Source: an uncultured Oscillospiraceae bacterium
GTDB lineage: Bacteria; Bacillota; Clostridia; Oscillospirales; Oscillospiraceae
Direction: 5' to 3'
Length of the DNA: 64,000 nucleotides
Assembly: GCA_934654755.1 (NCBI GenBank)
Contig: CAKUGQ010000003.1
Span: forward strand, 59,791 to 123,790
Below are positions 36,912 through 45,070 of this stretch, one piece after another. Every line of letters starts with the position of its first letter. The first letter of the stretch is position 1. Under the pieces are notes generated by a model that was not told the DNA's origin, made no database searches, and saw nothing but the letters and a program-made list of their open reading frames with translations. The translations under genes and the position numbers were made by a program.

Positions 36912-38881
36912 ACCCCAAACAGGAGATCGAGCGTCTGACGGCGCTGCTGGAAGACGCCAACCATAAATACTATGTTCTGGATGCGCCGACGATGGAGGAC
37001 TATGAATACGACCGTCTGCTGCGCCGGCTCGAAGAACTGGAAGCTCAGTACCCGGAGTACGCGTCGCCGCTCTCGCCGACGAAGCGCGTCGGCGGAGAGG
37101 CGCTCAGCCGCTTTGAAAAGGTGGAGCACGCGGTGCCGCTGGAAAGCCTTCAGGATGTGTTCTCGCCGCAGGAGGTCGAGGAATTCGACGCGCGCCTGCG
37201 CGAGGTCTTACCCGATGCGGTCTACAGCGTCGAGCCGAAGGTGGACGGGCTTTCCGTTGCGCTGGAGTATCTTGACGGACGCTTTGTGCGCGGCGCTACG
37301 CGCGGCGACGGGCGTATCGGCGAGGACGTGACGGAGAATCTGAAGACCATCCGCTCTATCCCCATGCAGCTTGCGGACGCGCCGCACAGATTGATCGTGC
37401 GCGGTGAAGTGTTCATGCCGCGCGCGGTGTTTGAGACGCTCAACGCCGAGCGGGAAGAAAAGGGACAGGCTTTGTTTGCCAATCCACGCAATGCGGCAGC
37501 GGGCAGCCTTCGGCAGCTTGACCCGTCGATCGCGGCAGCGCGGCGGTTGGATATTTTGATTTTCAATTTACAGCTTGCAGAGGGGCGCGAATTTGCGACC
37601 CATGCGGAAGCGTTAAATTTTTTGCGGCAATGCCGCTTTAAGGTTATTCCCCATACACTCTGTGATACGCGCGAGGCGGTTCTTGCGCAGATCGAGCGTA
37701 TTGACGCTGCGCGCTACGATTATCCCTTTGACATCGACGGCGCAGTTGTCAAGCTCAACGACCTCGGAGGACGGGCGTTGCTTGGCAGTACCGCAAAGTT
37801 TCCGCGCTGGGCCTGCGCCTATAAATATCCTCCGGAGATCCGCGAAACGGTGCTGCGGCAGATCGTTGTGCAGGTCGGACGCACGGGCGTTCTGACCCCC
37901 AAGGCCGTGGTTGACCCGGTGCGTCTGGCCGGGACAACCGTGACGAATGCCACGCTGCATAATCAGGATTTCATCACGCTTAAGGATATCCGTATCGGCG
38001 ATACCGTGCGTATCCGCAAGGCGGGAGAGATCATTCCTGAAATTCTGGAGATCGTGCCGGAAAAGCGCCCCGCCGGGACAAGCCCCTATCGTCTGCCAAC
38101 GCACTGTCCCGTCTGCGGCGCTCCGACGGAACGGGATGAGGACGGTGCCGCACTGCGCTGTACGGGTGCGGAATGCCCTGCGCAGCTTTCGCGGAACATT
38201 GCGCATTTCGTCTCGCGCGGCGCAATGGATATTGAAGGACTCGGAGACTCTATTGTCGCTCAGCTTATTGAAAACGGTGCGGTTCATTCGCCCGCGGATA
38301 TTTACTTTCTGACGTTCGATGAGCTGAAAAGTCTGTGGAAAAGCGGTGAAAAGTCGGCGCAGAAGCTTCTTGCTGCGATTGAGGCCAGCAAAAACAACGA
38401 GCTGTCGCGTCTGTTGTATGCTTTTGGTATCCGTCAGGTGGGCGAAAAGGCAGCCAAGCTGCTTGCGCGGCAGTTCGGCTCGCTCGACGCGCTGGCGGCG
38501 GCATCCGTCGAGGAGCTTACGGCGCTGCGCGACGTCGGCGCGATTACTGCCGAGAGCCTGAAGCAGTGGTTCTCCGGCACACAGTCGCAGCATATGATCG
38601 CGCGGCTGCGTGAGGCAGGTGTAAACTTTACCGAGCACACGCAGGCATACGACCAACGCTTTGCCGGCCTGACTTTCGTTCTGACAGGCGCGCTGACACT
38701 CTTCACCCGTGAGGAGGCGACCGCGCAGATTGAGCTGCACGGGGGCAAGGCCTCCGGGTCGGTGTCGAAAAAAACGAGTTATGTTGTTGCGGGTGACAGC
38801 GCCGGAAGTAAGCTGAAAAAGGCGGGCGAGCTGGGAGTTCCGGTCCTCAGCGAAGAGGAATTTCTGAAAATGCTTGCCTGA
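36908..38881 (+). CDS. ligA: NAD-dependent DNA ligase
   Basis: The 657-residue protein has full LigA layout: domain Ia (NHKYYVLDAPTMEDYEYDRLL), the adenylated Lys in VEPKVDGLS (about residue 112), TRGDGRIGEDVT and an OB fold. A four-Cys zinc finger (CPVC at about 397, then C and C), helix-hairpin-helix repeats and a C-terminal BRCT domain (about 580-657) follow. It seals nicks in replication and repair. It is complete and essential in most bacteria. It is coupled to yunB by ATGA. Confidence 0.97.
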   Translation: MNPKQEIERLTALLEDANHKYYVLDAPTMEDYEYDRLLRRLEELEAQYPEYASPLSPTKRVGGEALSRFEKVEHAVPLESLQDVFSPQEVEEFDARLREVLPDAVYSVEPKVDGLSVALEYLDGRFVRGATRGDGRIGEDVTENLKTIRSIPMQLADAPHRLIVRGEVFMPRAVFETLNAEREEKGQALFANPRNAAAGSLRQLDPSIAAARRLDILIFNLQLAEGREFATHAEALNFLRQCRFKVIPHTLCDTREAVLAQIERIDAARYDYPFDIDGAVVKLNDLGGRALLGSTAKFPRWACAYKYPPEIRETVLRQIVVQVGRTGVLTPKAVVDPVRLAGTTVTNATLHNQDFITLKDIRIGDTVRIRKAGEIIPEILEIVPEKRPAGTSPYRLPTHCPVCGAPTERDEDGAALRCTGAECPAQLSRNIAHFVSRGAMDIEGLGDSIVAQLIENGAVHSPADIYFLTFDELKSLWKSGEKSAQKLLAAIEASKNNELSRLLYAFGIRQVGEKAAKLLARQFGSLDALAAASVEELTALRDVGAITAESLKQWFSGTQSQHMIARLREAGVNFTEHTQAYDQRFAGLTFVLTGALTLFTREEATAQIELHGGKASGSVSKKTSYVVAGDSAGSKLKKAGELGVPVLSEEEFLKMLA

Positions 38882-38934
38882 TGTGCCGCGCCGTGATAGA
38901 ATAAATTAGATTTTTCGCGGAAAGAAGGATACCA

Positions 38935-40263
38935 ATGAGAAAATTCCTTGCAATCGTGTTGTGCCGTCTGCTGCGCTTTGTCGGCGGTCTGCTCGGAAAG
39001 GGGTCGAGCCTGCCGGGGAAATATGCCCTGAAGCTATGCCCGGATGTTTTAAGCCGCATCCGTCTGCCGGAGACGGTCATCGCCGTCACGGGCAGCAACG
39101 GCAAGACCTCCACCGTGGAGATGCTTGCTGCGGTGCTGCGTGCCGAGGGAAAGACCGTCGCATACAATGCGCAGGGTTCCAATCAGATCGAGGGAGTAAC
39201 GACCATGATCCTCTGTGCCTGTACACTTGGCGGCAAAATGAAACAGGATGTGCTCCTGATTGAGTCAGACGAGCGTTACGCACGGTACACCTTCCGCTGG
39301 TTCCGCCCCACACATTATGTCATTACAAATCTTTACCGTGATCAGCTTACGCGAAACGGCCACCCGCAGTGGGTATTCGATGCCATCGCCGACAGTCTGC
39401 ATGAGGAAACCATGCTTGTGCTCAATGCGGACGATCCTCTGGTCTCGCTGTTCGGGCGGGAGAGACGGAATGTTCGGTGGTTTGGCATGGAGCCGGTCGA
39501 GAGCGATACGCAGACGCTTGTCGGGCGCTATCATGATGCCGCCTATTGTCCCATGTGCGGAAAGCCGCTGCACTATTCTGCCTATCATTATAACCACATC
39601 GGCATTTACGACTGCCCCGCCTGCGGCTACGGCCGCCATATGCCCGATGAGCGCGTAACGAAAGCCGACCTGGATGCCGGCCTTCTGGAGATCAACGGTA
39701 CGCAGCATATCCGTCTGGCGCTTCGCAGCCTCTTTAACGTATATAATCTGCTGGCGGTCTACACCGTCTGTCGTCTGCTTGATATTCCCGGCGAGCGTAT
39801 TTGCGCGATCCTGAGCGATTATATACTCAAAAACGGCCGCTTTGTGCGTTTTCGCTGCGGCAGACACGAGGGGGAGTTTCTTGTTTCCAAGCATGAGAAT
39901 TCCGTATCCTATGACCTTTCACTGCGCTATGCCGTGGCGCAGAAAAAGCCCTGTACGGTGGTTGTAATTGTCGATGCGGTGAGCCGCAAGTATTTCACAA
40001 GCGAGACTTCCTGGCTCTGGGATATCAACTTCGAACTCCTGAACAGTGAAAATGTGCGCAGGATCCTGTTGTGCGGCAAATACTGCAATGATCTTGCGCT
40101 GCGCTTCGATTTCACGGGGATTGCTCCGGAACGGATTCAAACGTATGCGCAGGTTGCCGATGGTGTGGCGGCGTTGCGGGAAAGCGGAGACGAAACGGTC
40201 TACACCGTGACCTGCTTTTCGGATAAGGAGAAATTCCTGTCAAATGTGGAGGTACTGTCATGA
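38935..40263 (+). CDS. murT: MurT-like Mur ligase family protein
   Basis: The 442-residue protein has the Mur-ligase centre with P-loop VTGSNGKTSTVEML, an ESDERYARYTFRWFRP segment and TNLYRDQLTRNG, as in MurT. A four-Cys zinc ribbon (CPMC at about 202, CPAC at about 226) and a C-terminal DUF1727 domain follow. With GatD, MurT amidates the D-Glu of lipid II to isoglutamine. The motif that usually reads DTSWxWD, carrying an Asp proposed to join GatD's active site, here reads ETSWLWD. It overlaps the gatD-like gene by 4 bp. Note the altered partner. Confidence 0.85.
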   Translation: MRKFLAIVLCRLLRFVGGLLGKGSSLPGKYALKLCPDVLSRIRLPETVIAVTGSNGKTSTVEMLAAVLRAEGKTVAYNAQGSNQIEGVTTMILCACTLGGKMKQDVLLIESDERYARYTFRWFRPTHYVITNLYRDQLTRNGHPQWVFDAIADSLHEETMLVLNADDPLVSLFGRERRNVRWFGMEPVESDTQTLVGRYHDAAYCPMCGKPLHYSAYHYNHIGIYDCPACGYGRHMPDERVTKADLDAGLLEINGTQHIRLALRSLFNVYNLLAVYTVCRLLDIPGERICAILSDYILKNGRFVRFRCGRHEGEFLVSKHENSVSYDLSLRYAVAQKKPCTVVVIVDAVSRKYFTSETSWLWDINFELLNSENVRRILLCGKYCNDLALRFDFTGIAPERIQTYAQVADGVAALRESGDETVYTVTCFSDKEKFLSNVEVLS

Positions 40264-40964
40264 GGCTGCTGCATATTTATCCAGATCTGATGAATCTCTA
40301 CGGCGAGTATGCCAATGTGCGCGTCATGGAGCGCTTCCTGCTCGAACAGGGGGCACAGGTTACAACGGAGACACTCTCGCTCTACGACACACGCGATATT
40401 TCCGGCTATGACTTTTATTTTATGGGCGCGGGGACGGAGCGCAATCAGAAGCTCGCCCTTTCCCAGCTTGCCGTGCACCGTGACGCGATTGCTGCGGCGA
40501 TACAGGCGGGCAAGGTTTTGCTTTTTACCGGCAACGCATGGGAGCTGCTCGGCAGAGCCGTGACCGATGCGTCCGGGCATCGCTTTGAGGCGCTCGGCCT
40601 TGCAGCGTTTGAGACAACCGAGAGTAAAAAGCGGATCGTTGGCGACGCGATTGCCTACTACGGCGAAAAGCCGTTGGTTGGCTTTGTCAATAAGTGCAGT
40701 GTGACGTCCGGTGTCGCAAACCCGTTTCTGCACATGGCGCTCGGTTTTGGAAATGAGGCGGAGTGCGGCCCGGAGGGATGGCATGAAAAGAATCTCTACG
40801 CGACGCATCTGACCGGTCCGGTTTTGGTCAAAAATCCTGCGCTGCTGCGTGAGCTTGCAGGATTACTGCTCGGTGGCAGGCTTCCGGATGACTGCCCGAT
40901 GTGGCCGTCGATGGAACGCGCCTTTGCCGTTGCCTTTGATGAACTGAGCAGACGTTTGCCGTAG
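40260..40964 (+). CDS. gatD: GatD-like glutaminase subunit lacking catalytic Cys and His
   Basis: The 234-residue class I glutamine amidotransferase-like protein aligns along its length with GatD (MRLLHIYPDLMNLYGEYANV start, YFMGAGTERNQ, ALGFGNEAECGPEGWHEKNL). However, the nucleophile motif that reads ICGGYQ in GatD is FTGNAWE here, with no Cys. The YLHGP motif carrying the catalytic His reads HLTGP. On sequence it cannot hydrolyse glutamine in the known way. It may be a structural subunit using free ammonia, or have a new role. The start overlaps murT by ATGA, so the pair is retained as a unit. The gene ends before a strong bidirectional terminator. Confidence 0.8.
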   Translation: MRLLHIYPDLMNLYGEYANVRVMERFLLEQGAQVTTETLSLYDTRDISGYDFYFMGAGTERNQKLALSQLAVHRDAIAAAIQAGKVLLFTGNAWELLGRAVTDASGHRFEALGLAAFETTESKKRIVGDAIAYYGEKPLVGFVNKCSVTSGVANPFLHMALGFGNEAECGPEGWHEKNLYATHLTGPVLVKNPALLRELAGLLLGGRLPDDCPMWPSMERAFAVAFDELSRRLP

Positions 40965-40980
40965 GCGCAGACGGTGCATA

Positions 40981-41018
40981 TGAAAATCCCGCCGCTCGAC
41001 GGAGCGGCGGGATTTTCA
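40981..41018. terminator. Bidirectional terminator between convergent genes
   Basis: A perfect 17-bp stem (TGAAAATCCCGCCGCTC) with GACG loop; A- and T-runs occur in the arms. The minus gene's stop codon lies in it. Confidence 0.92.
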
Positions 41019-41777
41019 TGATTGAGACAACATCCAACCCAGAATGTCATATTTTTCATCCGTATATGCATCCGGAACGGCAAAATGATCTGCACCGGGA
41101 ATGACCGTGATTTGCGCATTCGGATTGTTTTTCTGAAGTGCTCGAATAAATGCAATGCTCTGCTGCGGGGAGACGATCGTATCTTCTGAACCGACGAAAG
41201 CACGAACAGGGAGCTCCGACAGTGCGGCACGGTTTTCCGCCGTGTTTTGAATACTGCCGCTCAGCGGTACGATGCAGCAGAACCGTTCCGGCGCAGCCAG
41301 TGCAAGCGTCCAGGTGGCCGTGCCGCCCATACTGTGACCTGTCAGGCATATCCCGTCTATATCGAAGCGTGCCGTAACATCGTCCAGCAGAGCGAACAAA
41401 TCACTCTGCATCTCTGCCCAGTCGCGATACTCGTCGGAGAGCTGCGGAATCAGAATATAGCAGTTTGGTCTGCCCAGAAGCCCTTCCTTCAGAAGCTTTG
41501 GAAAGCCGTTTTGCAGGACAAGCGACGCATCACTGCCTTTCCCGGAGCCGCCGTGCAGATAGACGACCAGCTTTAGGCCGGGACGGGAATTTTCGGGACT
41601 GTAGAGCCAGTAGCCGATACGTCCGAAGTGATGCAGTGTGAGCGACGGTCCAGAAGCGGGCGCCGTGACCGGATCCGTCGATTCCGGCGCAGGCATTTCG
41701 GCAACGGCTCCGGCATTGCAGGCCGACAATGCGGTGCATAATGTCAGAATCAAAAGTGCACTGGCAATATACTTCAT
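41016..41777 (-). CDS. Alpha/beta-hydrolase lipoprotein
   Basis: The 253-residue protein has a lipoprotein signal (MKYIASALLILTLCTALSAC) and a Ser/Thr/Pro-rich linker. The hydrolase has VVYLHGGSG (oxyanion region), GHSMGGTAT (nucleophile Ser, about 147), SEDTIV (acidic residue) and ADHF (His). It resembles esterase/feruloyl-esterase-like PHB depolymerase-type enzymes. It is anchored outside the membrane and should cleave an ester; substrate unknown. It lies 12 bp after ribU on the same strand and so may be read from the FMN-riboswitch promoter. Confidence 0.82.
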   Translation of the reverse strand: MKYIASALLILTLCTALSACNAGAVAEMPAPESTDPVTAPASGPSLTLHHFGRIGYWLYSPENSRPGLKLVVYLHGGSGKGSDASLVLQNGFPKLLKEGLLGRPNCYILIPQLSDEYRDWAEMQSDLFALLDDVTARFDIDGICLTGHSMGGTATWTLALAAPERFCCIVPLSGSIQNTAENRAALSELPVRAFVGSEDTIVSPQQSIAFIRALQKNNPNAQITVIPGADHFAVPDAYTDEKYDILGWMLSQS

Positions 41778-41789
41778 TGGAGAAGCCCC

Positions 41790-42485
41790 CTATAAACGCT
41801 GAAACACGGCTTTCTCGATCCGCTTATATAACAGCAGCGTCAGTATGGTCAGCAATATACCCTTGACGAGGTTCAGCGGTGCGACACACAGGACGACGAA
41901 GCTCGTTACATCGTGTACGCCACGCCAAACGGCAGTTCCCATCGCGATAATACTGTCAAGCGGCAGGGAAAACAGTTCGGAGAAGGCGGGCAGGAGATAG
42001 ACTGCGTTGAACACTGTGCCGAAGCCGGTCATACACAACGTCCCGATGCCCAACCCCAGCGCGGCAAAGCCGCGCGTTTTTTTTGCATGATAGACAACGG
42101 ATGCGGGGACGACCAGCATACAGCCGACGACGAAATTCGCAAGCTCGCCGACATAGGCCGTTGTCGTACCCTTGAGCAGCAGCTTCAGACCGATCTTGAG
42201 CAGTTCCGTCAGCACGCCCGCCACGGGGCCGAGATAAAATGCGCAGATCAGCGCGGGCAGCTCACTCAGATCGAGCTTGTAGAACGAAGGTGCCAGGAAG
42301 ACGAGCGGCAGCTCCAGAAGCATCAGTATGCCTGCCAACGCGCCGCTCATGGCGAGAATCGTCAGTGATTTCGCGGCCGAAACACGGCGGACATTCTTGC
42401 GAAGCAGGTGTTGAAACAGCGCCGAGATACCGAGCAGCAGCGCGGTTATCCCTGCGCAGACGAGGATAAATTGCAGTGTTTTCAT
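41790..42485 (-). CDS. ribU: Riboflavin ECF transporter substrate-binding protein RibU
   Basis: The 231-residue membrane protein has about six segments and typical RibU features, such as LDLSELPALICAFYLGPVAGVL and GELANFVVGCMLVVPA. An FMN riboswitch upstream on the same strand confirms riboflavin as the substrate. GGAGGG precedes the ATG. RibU works with the shared EcfA/A'/T module, which must lie elsewhere. Confidence 0.92.
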   Translation of the reverse strand: MKTLQFILVCAGITALLLGISALFQHLLRKNVRRVSAAKSLTILAMSGALAGILMLLELPLVFLAPSFYKLDLSELPALICAFYLGPVAGVLTELLKIGLKLLLKGTTTAYVGELANFVVGCMLVVPASVVYHAKKTRGFAALGLGIGTLCMTGFGTVFNAVYLLPAFSELFSLPLDSIIAMGTAVWRGVHDVTSFVVLCVAPLNLVKGILLTILTLLLYKRIEKAVFQRL

Positions 42486-42496
42486 GTGTCCCTCCG

Positions 42497-42530
42497 AAAA
42501 TTGAAAGTCGCCCGAGTCTCCTCAGGCGAC
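42497..42530 (-). terminator. Riboswitch expression-platform terminator
   Basis: On the minus strand GTCGCCTGAG, GAGA loop, CTCGGGCGAC, then TTTCAATTTT, located between the FMN aptamer and the ribU ribosome site. FMN binding should favour this hairpin and stop transcription. Confidence 0.75.
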
Positions 42531-42555
42531 AGAACCTCCAAAAAGGGATACCGTC

Positions 42556-42670
42556 GATCTTCTTCCATCCAGACTATACTGTCGGTTTCGGAGTTTCACC
42601 GAATCATGCGTCCGGAGACGCTCGCGGACTGTACCGCCGGTGGGGAATTACACCCCGCCCTGAAGACTTC
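42556..42670 (-). promoter_or_regulatory. FMN riboswitch (RFN element)
   Basis: On the minus strand all conserved RFN blocks are visible: TTCAGGGCGGGGTGTAATTC, CCACCGGCGGT and AGTCCGCGAGC. GGTGAAACTCCGAAACCGAC and AGTATAGTCTGGATGGAAGA follow. Ends are approximate. It precedes ribU. Confidence 0.95.
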
Positions 42671-42765
42671 ACAGCGCTGTATATGTTGCACGTTCACTAT
42701 AGCACATTCTTCCGAAAATGCAAGTGTTTTTTTGCGGCAGCACCGGGGGACGGCCGGAACGTCTT

Positions 42766-42833
42766 ACCGCTTGTGCAGCTTTTCGACCGCTTGCGCAGAG
42801 CCTATTGACAAAGGCATGTCGGTTTCGTATAAT
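42766..42833 (+). promoter_or_regulatory. LytTR-type activator site plus strong promoter
   Basis: Direct repeats ACCGCTTGT (42766-42774) and ACCGCTTGC (42786-42794) are 11 bp apart. Ten bases later come a perfect TTGACA (42805), 17 bp and TATAAT (42828). It mirrors 25294-25363 and would drive the small ORF and the alkylsulfatase-like lipoprotein. Confidence 0.65.
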
Positions 42834-42866
42834 AAAAATCAGAGAAGATCATGGAGGAGGCATGTC

Positions 42867-43010
42867 ATGCGAATATGTGCTTTCGACGAGGTACGGGATG
42901 TTTTTGGCGCACAGTCATTCGGATATGGCTGTGCGCACTTTGCGCCCGGATTTTTCCGTGAAGAAAGGCACATTCCAATGCCCGAAAGAAATCGGGAAAA
43001 TGAACGCTGA
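42867..43010 (+). CDS. Candidate 47-residue small protein
   Basis: The ATG at 42867 is six bases after AGGAGG and 34 bases after the -10 of a strong promoter. The 47-codon product starts MRICAFDEVRD and is rich in Phe, Gly, Arg and Glu; it has no membrane helix and matches no family I know. Its stop is 42 bases before the next lipoprotein gene. An inverted repeat (GCGCACAG/CTGTGCGC) lies inside. It may be a real small protein, a leader peptide or chance. An out-of-frame ATG at 42862 overlaps the ribosome site and is less likely. Confidence 0.4.
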   Translation: MRICAFDEVRDVFGAQSFGYGCAHFAPGFFREERHIPMPERNRENER

Positions 43011-43052
43011 GACGTGATTCAAAAACAACATAGCTTTGATGGAGGAAAAACT

Positions 43053-45059
43053 ATGAAACGTATTCTCGCAGCCCTTCTTGCCGTTTTCACGCTTCTTTCG
43101 CTTGCTGCCTGTAGCAGCGAAGGCAAGGATGCGCTCAACAACGAGAAAAAAGCGGCGACAAAGATTACCGAGGAGCTCAATGCCGAGGTGTATCGGCTTC
43201 TTGACTTTAATGATAAGCAGGAAGGCGAATTTGCCAATCGCGGCTTTATTACTGCCCCGGATTCGCTTGTGATCAAGACCGAAAACGGCGCGCCCGTATG
43301 GTCGCAGGATGCCTATGACTTTGTCCGCGGCGACAAGGAAGCGCCCGCCGAGGCCAACCCCGGCCTGTGGCGTAATACACAGTATAATGCGCTCTACGGC
43401 CTGTTCAAGGTCACGGACGACATCTACCAGGTTCGCGGCTATGACATTTCCAATATTACGTTTGTCCGCAGCCGGAACGGCTGGATCATCATGGACTGCG
43501 GCAGCAGCAAGTATACCGCATCCGAAGCGCTCAAGCTCTTCCGCTCTGAGATGGGCGATGCGCGTATTGTGGCCATTATTATCAGCCACGCCCATGTGGA
43601 TCACTACGGCGGCATTGAGGGGCTGATCTCAGCTGAGAACGTTGCCGACAGCAAGCTGCCTCTGGACGAACAGATTGCTTCCGGAAAGACTGCGATCATC
43701 GTTCCGCAGGGCTTTGCCAATGCGGTGATGTCGGAGAACGTTTTTGTCGGTACTGCCATGAAGCGCCGGGCTTTCTTCCAGTATGGCTCGATGCTCCCCT
43801 ACGACGAAAAGGGACGTCTTTCGGTTGGCATCGGACTGACGGCCGTTCAGAACGGTGTGGGTTATATTGCGCCGAGCTATGAAGTCACGGAGTCCGTCTG
43901 CGAAATGACGATCGACGGTGTGAAGGCTGCCTTCCAGTTGACGCTCGGAACGGAATCACCCGCAGAGATGAACACCTATTTCCCGGATATGAAGGCGCTC
44001 TGGATGGCGGAGAACTGCACCGGAACGCTGCATAACCTCTACACGCTCCGCGGCGCCGAGGTGCGCGATGCCAATGGCTGGGCGCGCTATATTACCGAGG
44101 CGCAGTCTCTTTTCCCGGATGCCGAGGTTGTATTCCAGTCTCACAACTGGCCGCACTGGGGCAAGGAGGTCGTCAGCGAGTATATGACCAACACCGCCGC
44201 GGTCTATAAGTTTATCCACGACCAGACGCTTCTGTATATCAACAAGGGCTATACGTCCACGGAGATTGCTTCTATGATCAAGCTGCCGGAGGATCTGGAA
44301 AAGGTGTGGTACACCCGCCAGTATTACGGCACGCTGAAGCACAATGTCAAGGCGGTTTACCAGAAGTATATGGGCTGGTATGACGCTAATCCCATTCATC
44401 TCGATGAGCTGGAACCGAGTGAGTACGCAAAAAAGCTGGTAGAGTATCTCGGCGATACGTCCAAGGTGCTGGAAATGGCGCGCAAGGATTTTGAGAAGGG
44501 CGAATATCAGTGGGTCGCGCAGATTACCAATACGCTCGTTTACGCGGACCCGAGCAATCGGGATGCCCGCTATCTGTGTGCCGATGCTCTGGAGCAGCTC
44601 GGCTATCAGGCAGAGTCCGGCGCATGGAGAAATGCCTACCTTGTTGCCGCGTATGAGCTGCGGAACGGTACGGATGCATATCCGAAGACGGCGCAAACCG
44701 GAGTCGGTTCGACCGCGCAGGGCATGGATGCGCAGACAATGCTGGATTACATGGGAATCGTGATGGATACGGAGAAGCTCGGAAGCCGCTCCTTTACCAT
44801 TCAACTGAAGTTGACCGACGGCGACAATTATCTGTTGAAAATCCATCACGGCGTTCTTCTGTACTACAAGGATACGCTTTCGGAGGATGCGGATTTGACG
44901 CTCTCCATGCCTCGTGTCGGTATCCTTGCCATTACGGGCAAGAATCAGGAAAACATCGACAAGCTGGTCAAGGTCGAAAAGGGCGATGCGGAGCTGTTCC
45001 GCGCTCTGTGCGACAGTATGACAGCCTTCGACCTGTATTTCAACATCATTGAACCGTGA
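43053..45059 (+). CDS. Alkylsulfatase-like metallo-beta-lactamase lipoprotein
   Basis: The 668-residue protein begins at the ATG at 43053 after GGAGG, with a lipoprotein signal (lipobox LAAC). The metallo-beta-lactamase domain has SHAHVDHYGG (about 182-191) and a later FQSHNWPHWG. An alkylsulfatase dimerisation-type helical domain and a C-terminal SCP2/sterol-carrier-like domain (about 570-668) follow. This is the architecture of SdsA1/YjcS linear alkylsulfatases, which hydrolyse sulfate or related esters of long-chain alcohols with two zinc ions. Membrane-anchored extracellular location is unusual. The LytTR-type promoter upstream suggests induction by a two-component system. Substrate unproven. 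Confidence 0.85.
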   Translation: MKRILAALLAVFTLLSLAACSSEGKDALNNEKKAATKITEELNAEVYRLLDFNDKQEGEFANRGFITAPDSLVIKTENGAPVWSQDAYDFVRGDKEAPAEANPGLWRNTQYNALYGLFKVTDDIYQVRGYDISNITFVRSRNGWIIMDCGSSKYTASEALKLFRSEMGDARIVAIIISHAHVDHYGGIEGLISAENVADSKLPLDEQIASGKTAIIVPQGFANAVMSENVFVGTAMKRRAFFQYGSMLPYDEKGRLSVGIGLTAVQNGVGYIAPSYEVTESVCEMTIDGVKAAFQLTLGTESPAEMNTYFPDMKALWMAENCTGTLHNLYTLRGAEVRDANGWARYITEAQSLFPDAEVVFQSHNWPHWGKEVVSEYMTNTAAVYKFIHDQTLLYINKGYTSTEIASMIKLPEDLEKVWYTRQYYGTLKHNVKAVYQKYMGWYDANPIHLDELEPSEYAKKLVEYLGDTSKVLEMARKDFEKGEYQWVAQITNTLVYADPSNRDARYLCADALEQLGYQAESGAWRNAYLVAAYELRNGTDAYPKTAQTGVGSTAQGMDAQTMLDYMGIVMDTEKLGSRSFTIQLKLTDGDNYLLKIHHGVLLYYKDTLSEDADLTLSMPRVGILAITGKNQENIDKLVKVEKGDAELFRALCDSMTAFDLYFNIIEP

Positions 45060-45070
45060 GAAAAAGATCC

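Noticed and set aside
42862..43017. Alternative 51-codon ORF starting MSCEYVL
   Set aside because: Its ATG lies one base after the AGGAGG, too close; the ATG at 42867 in another frame has better spacing.
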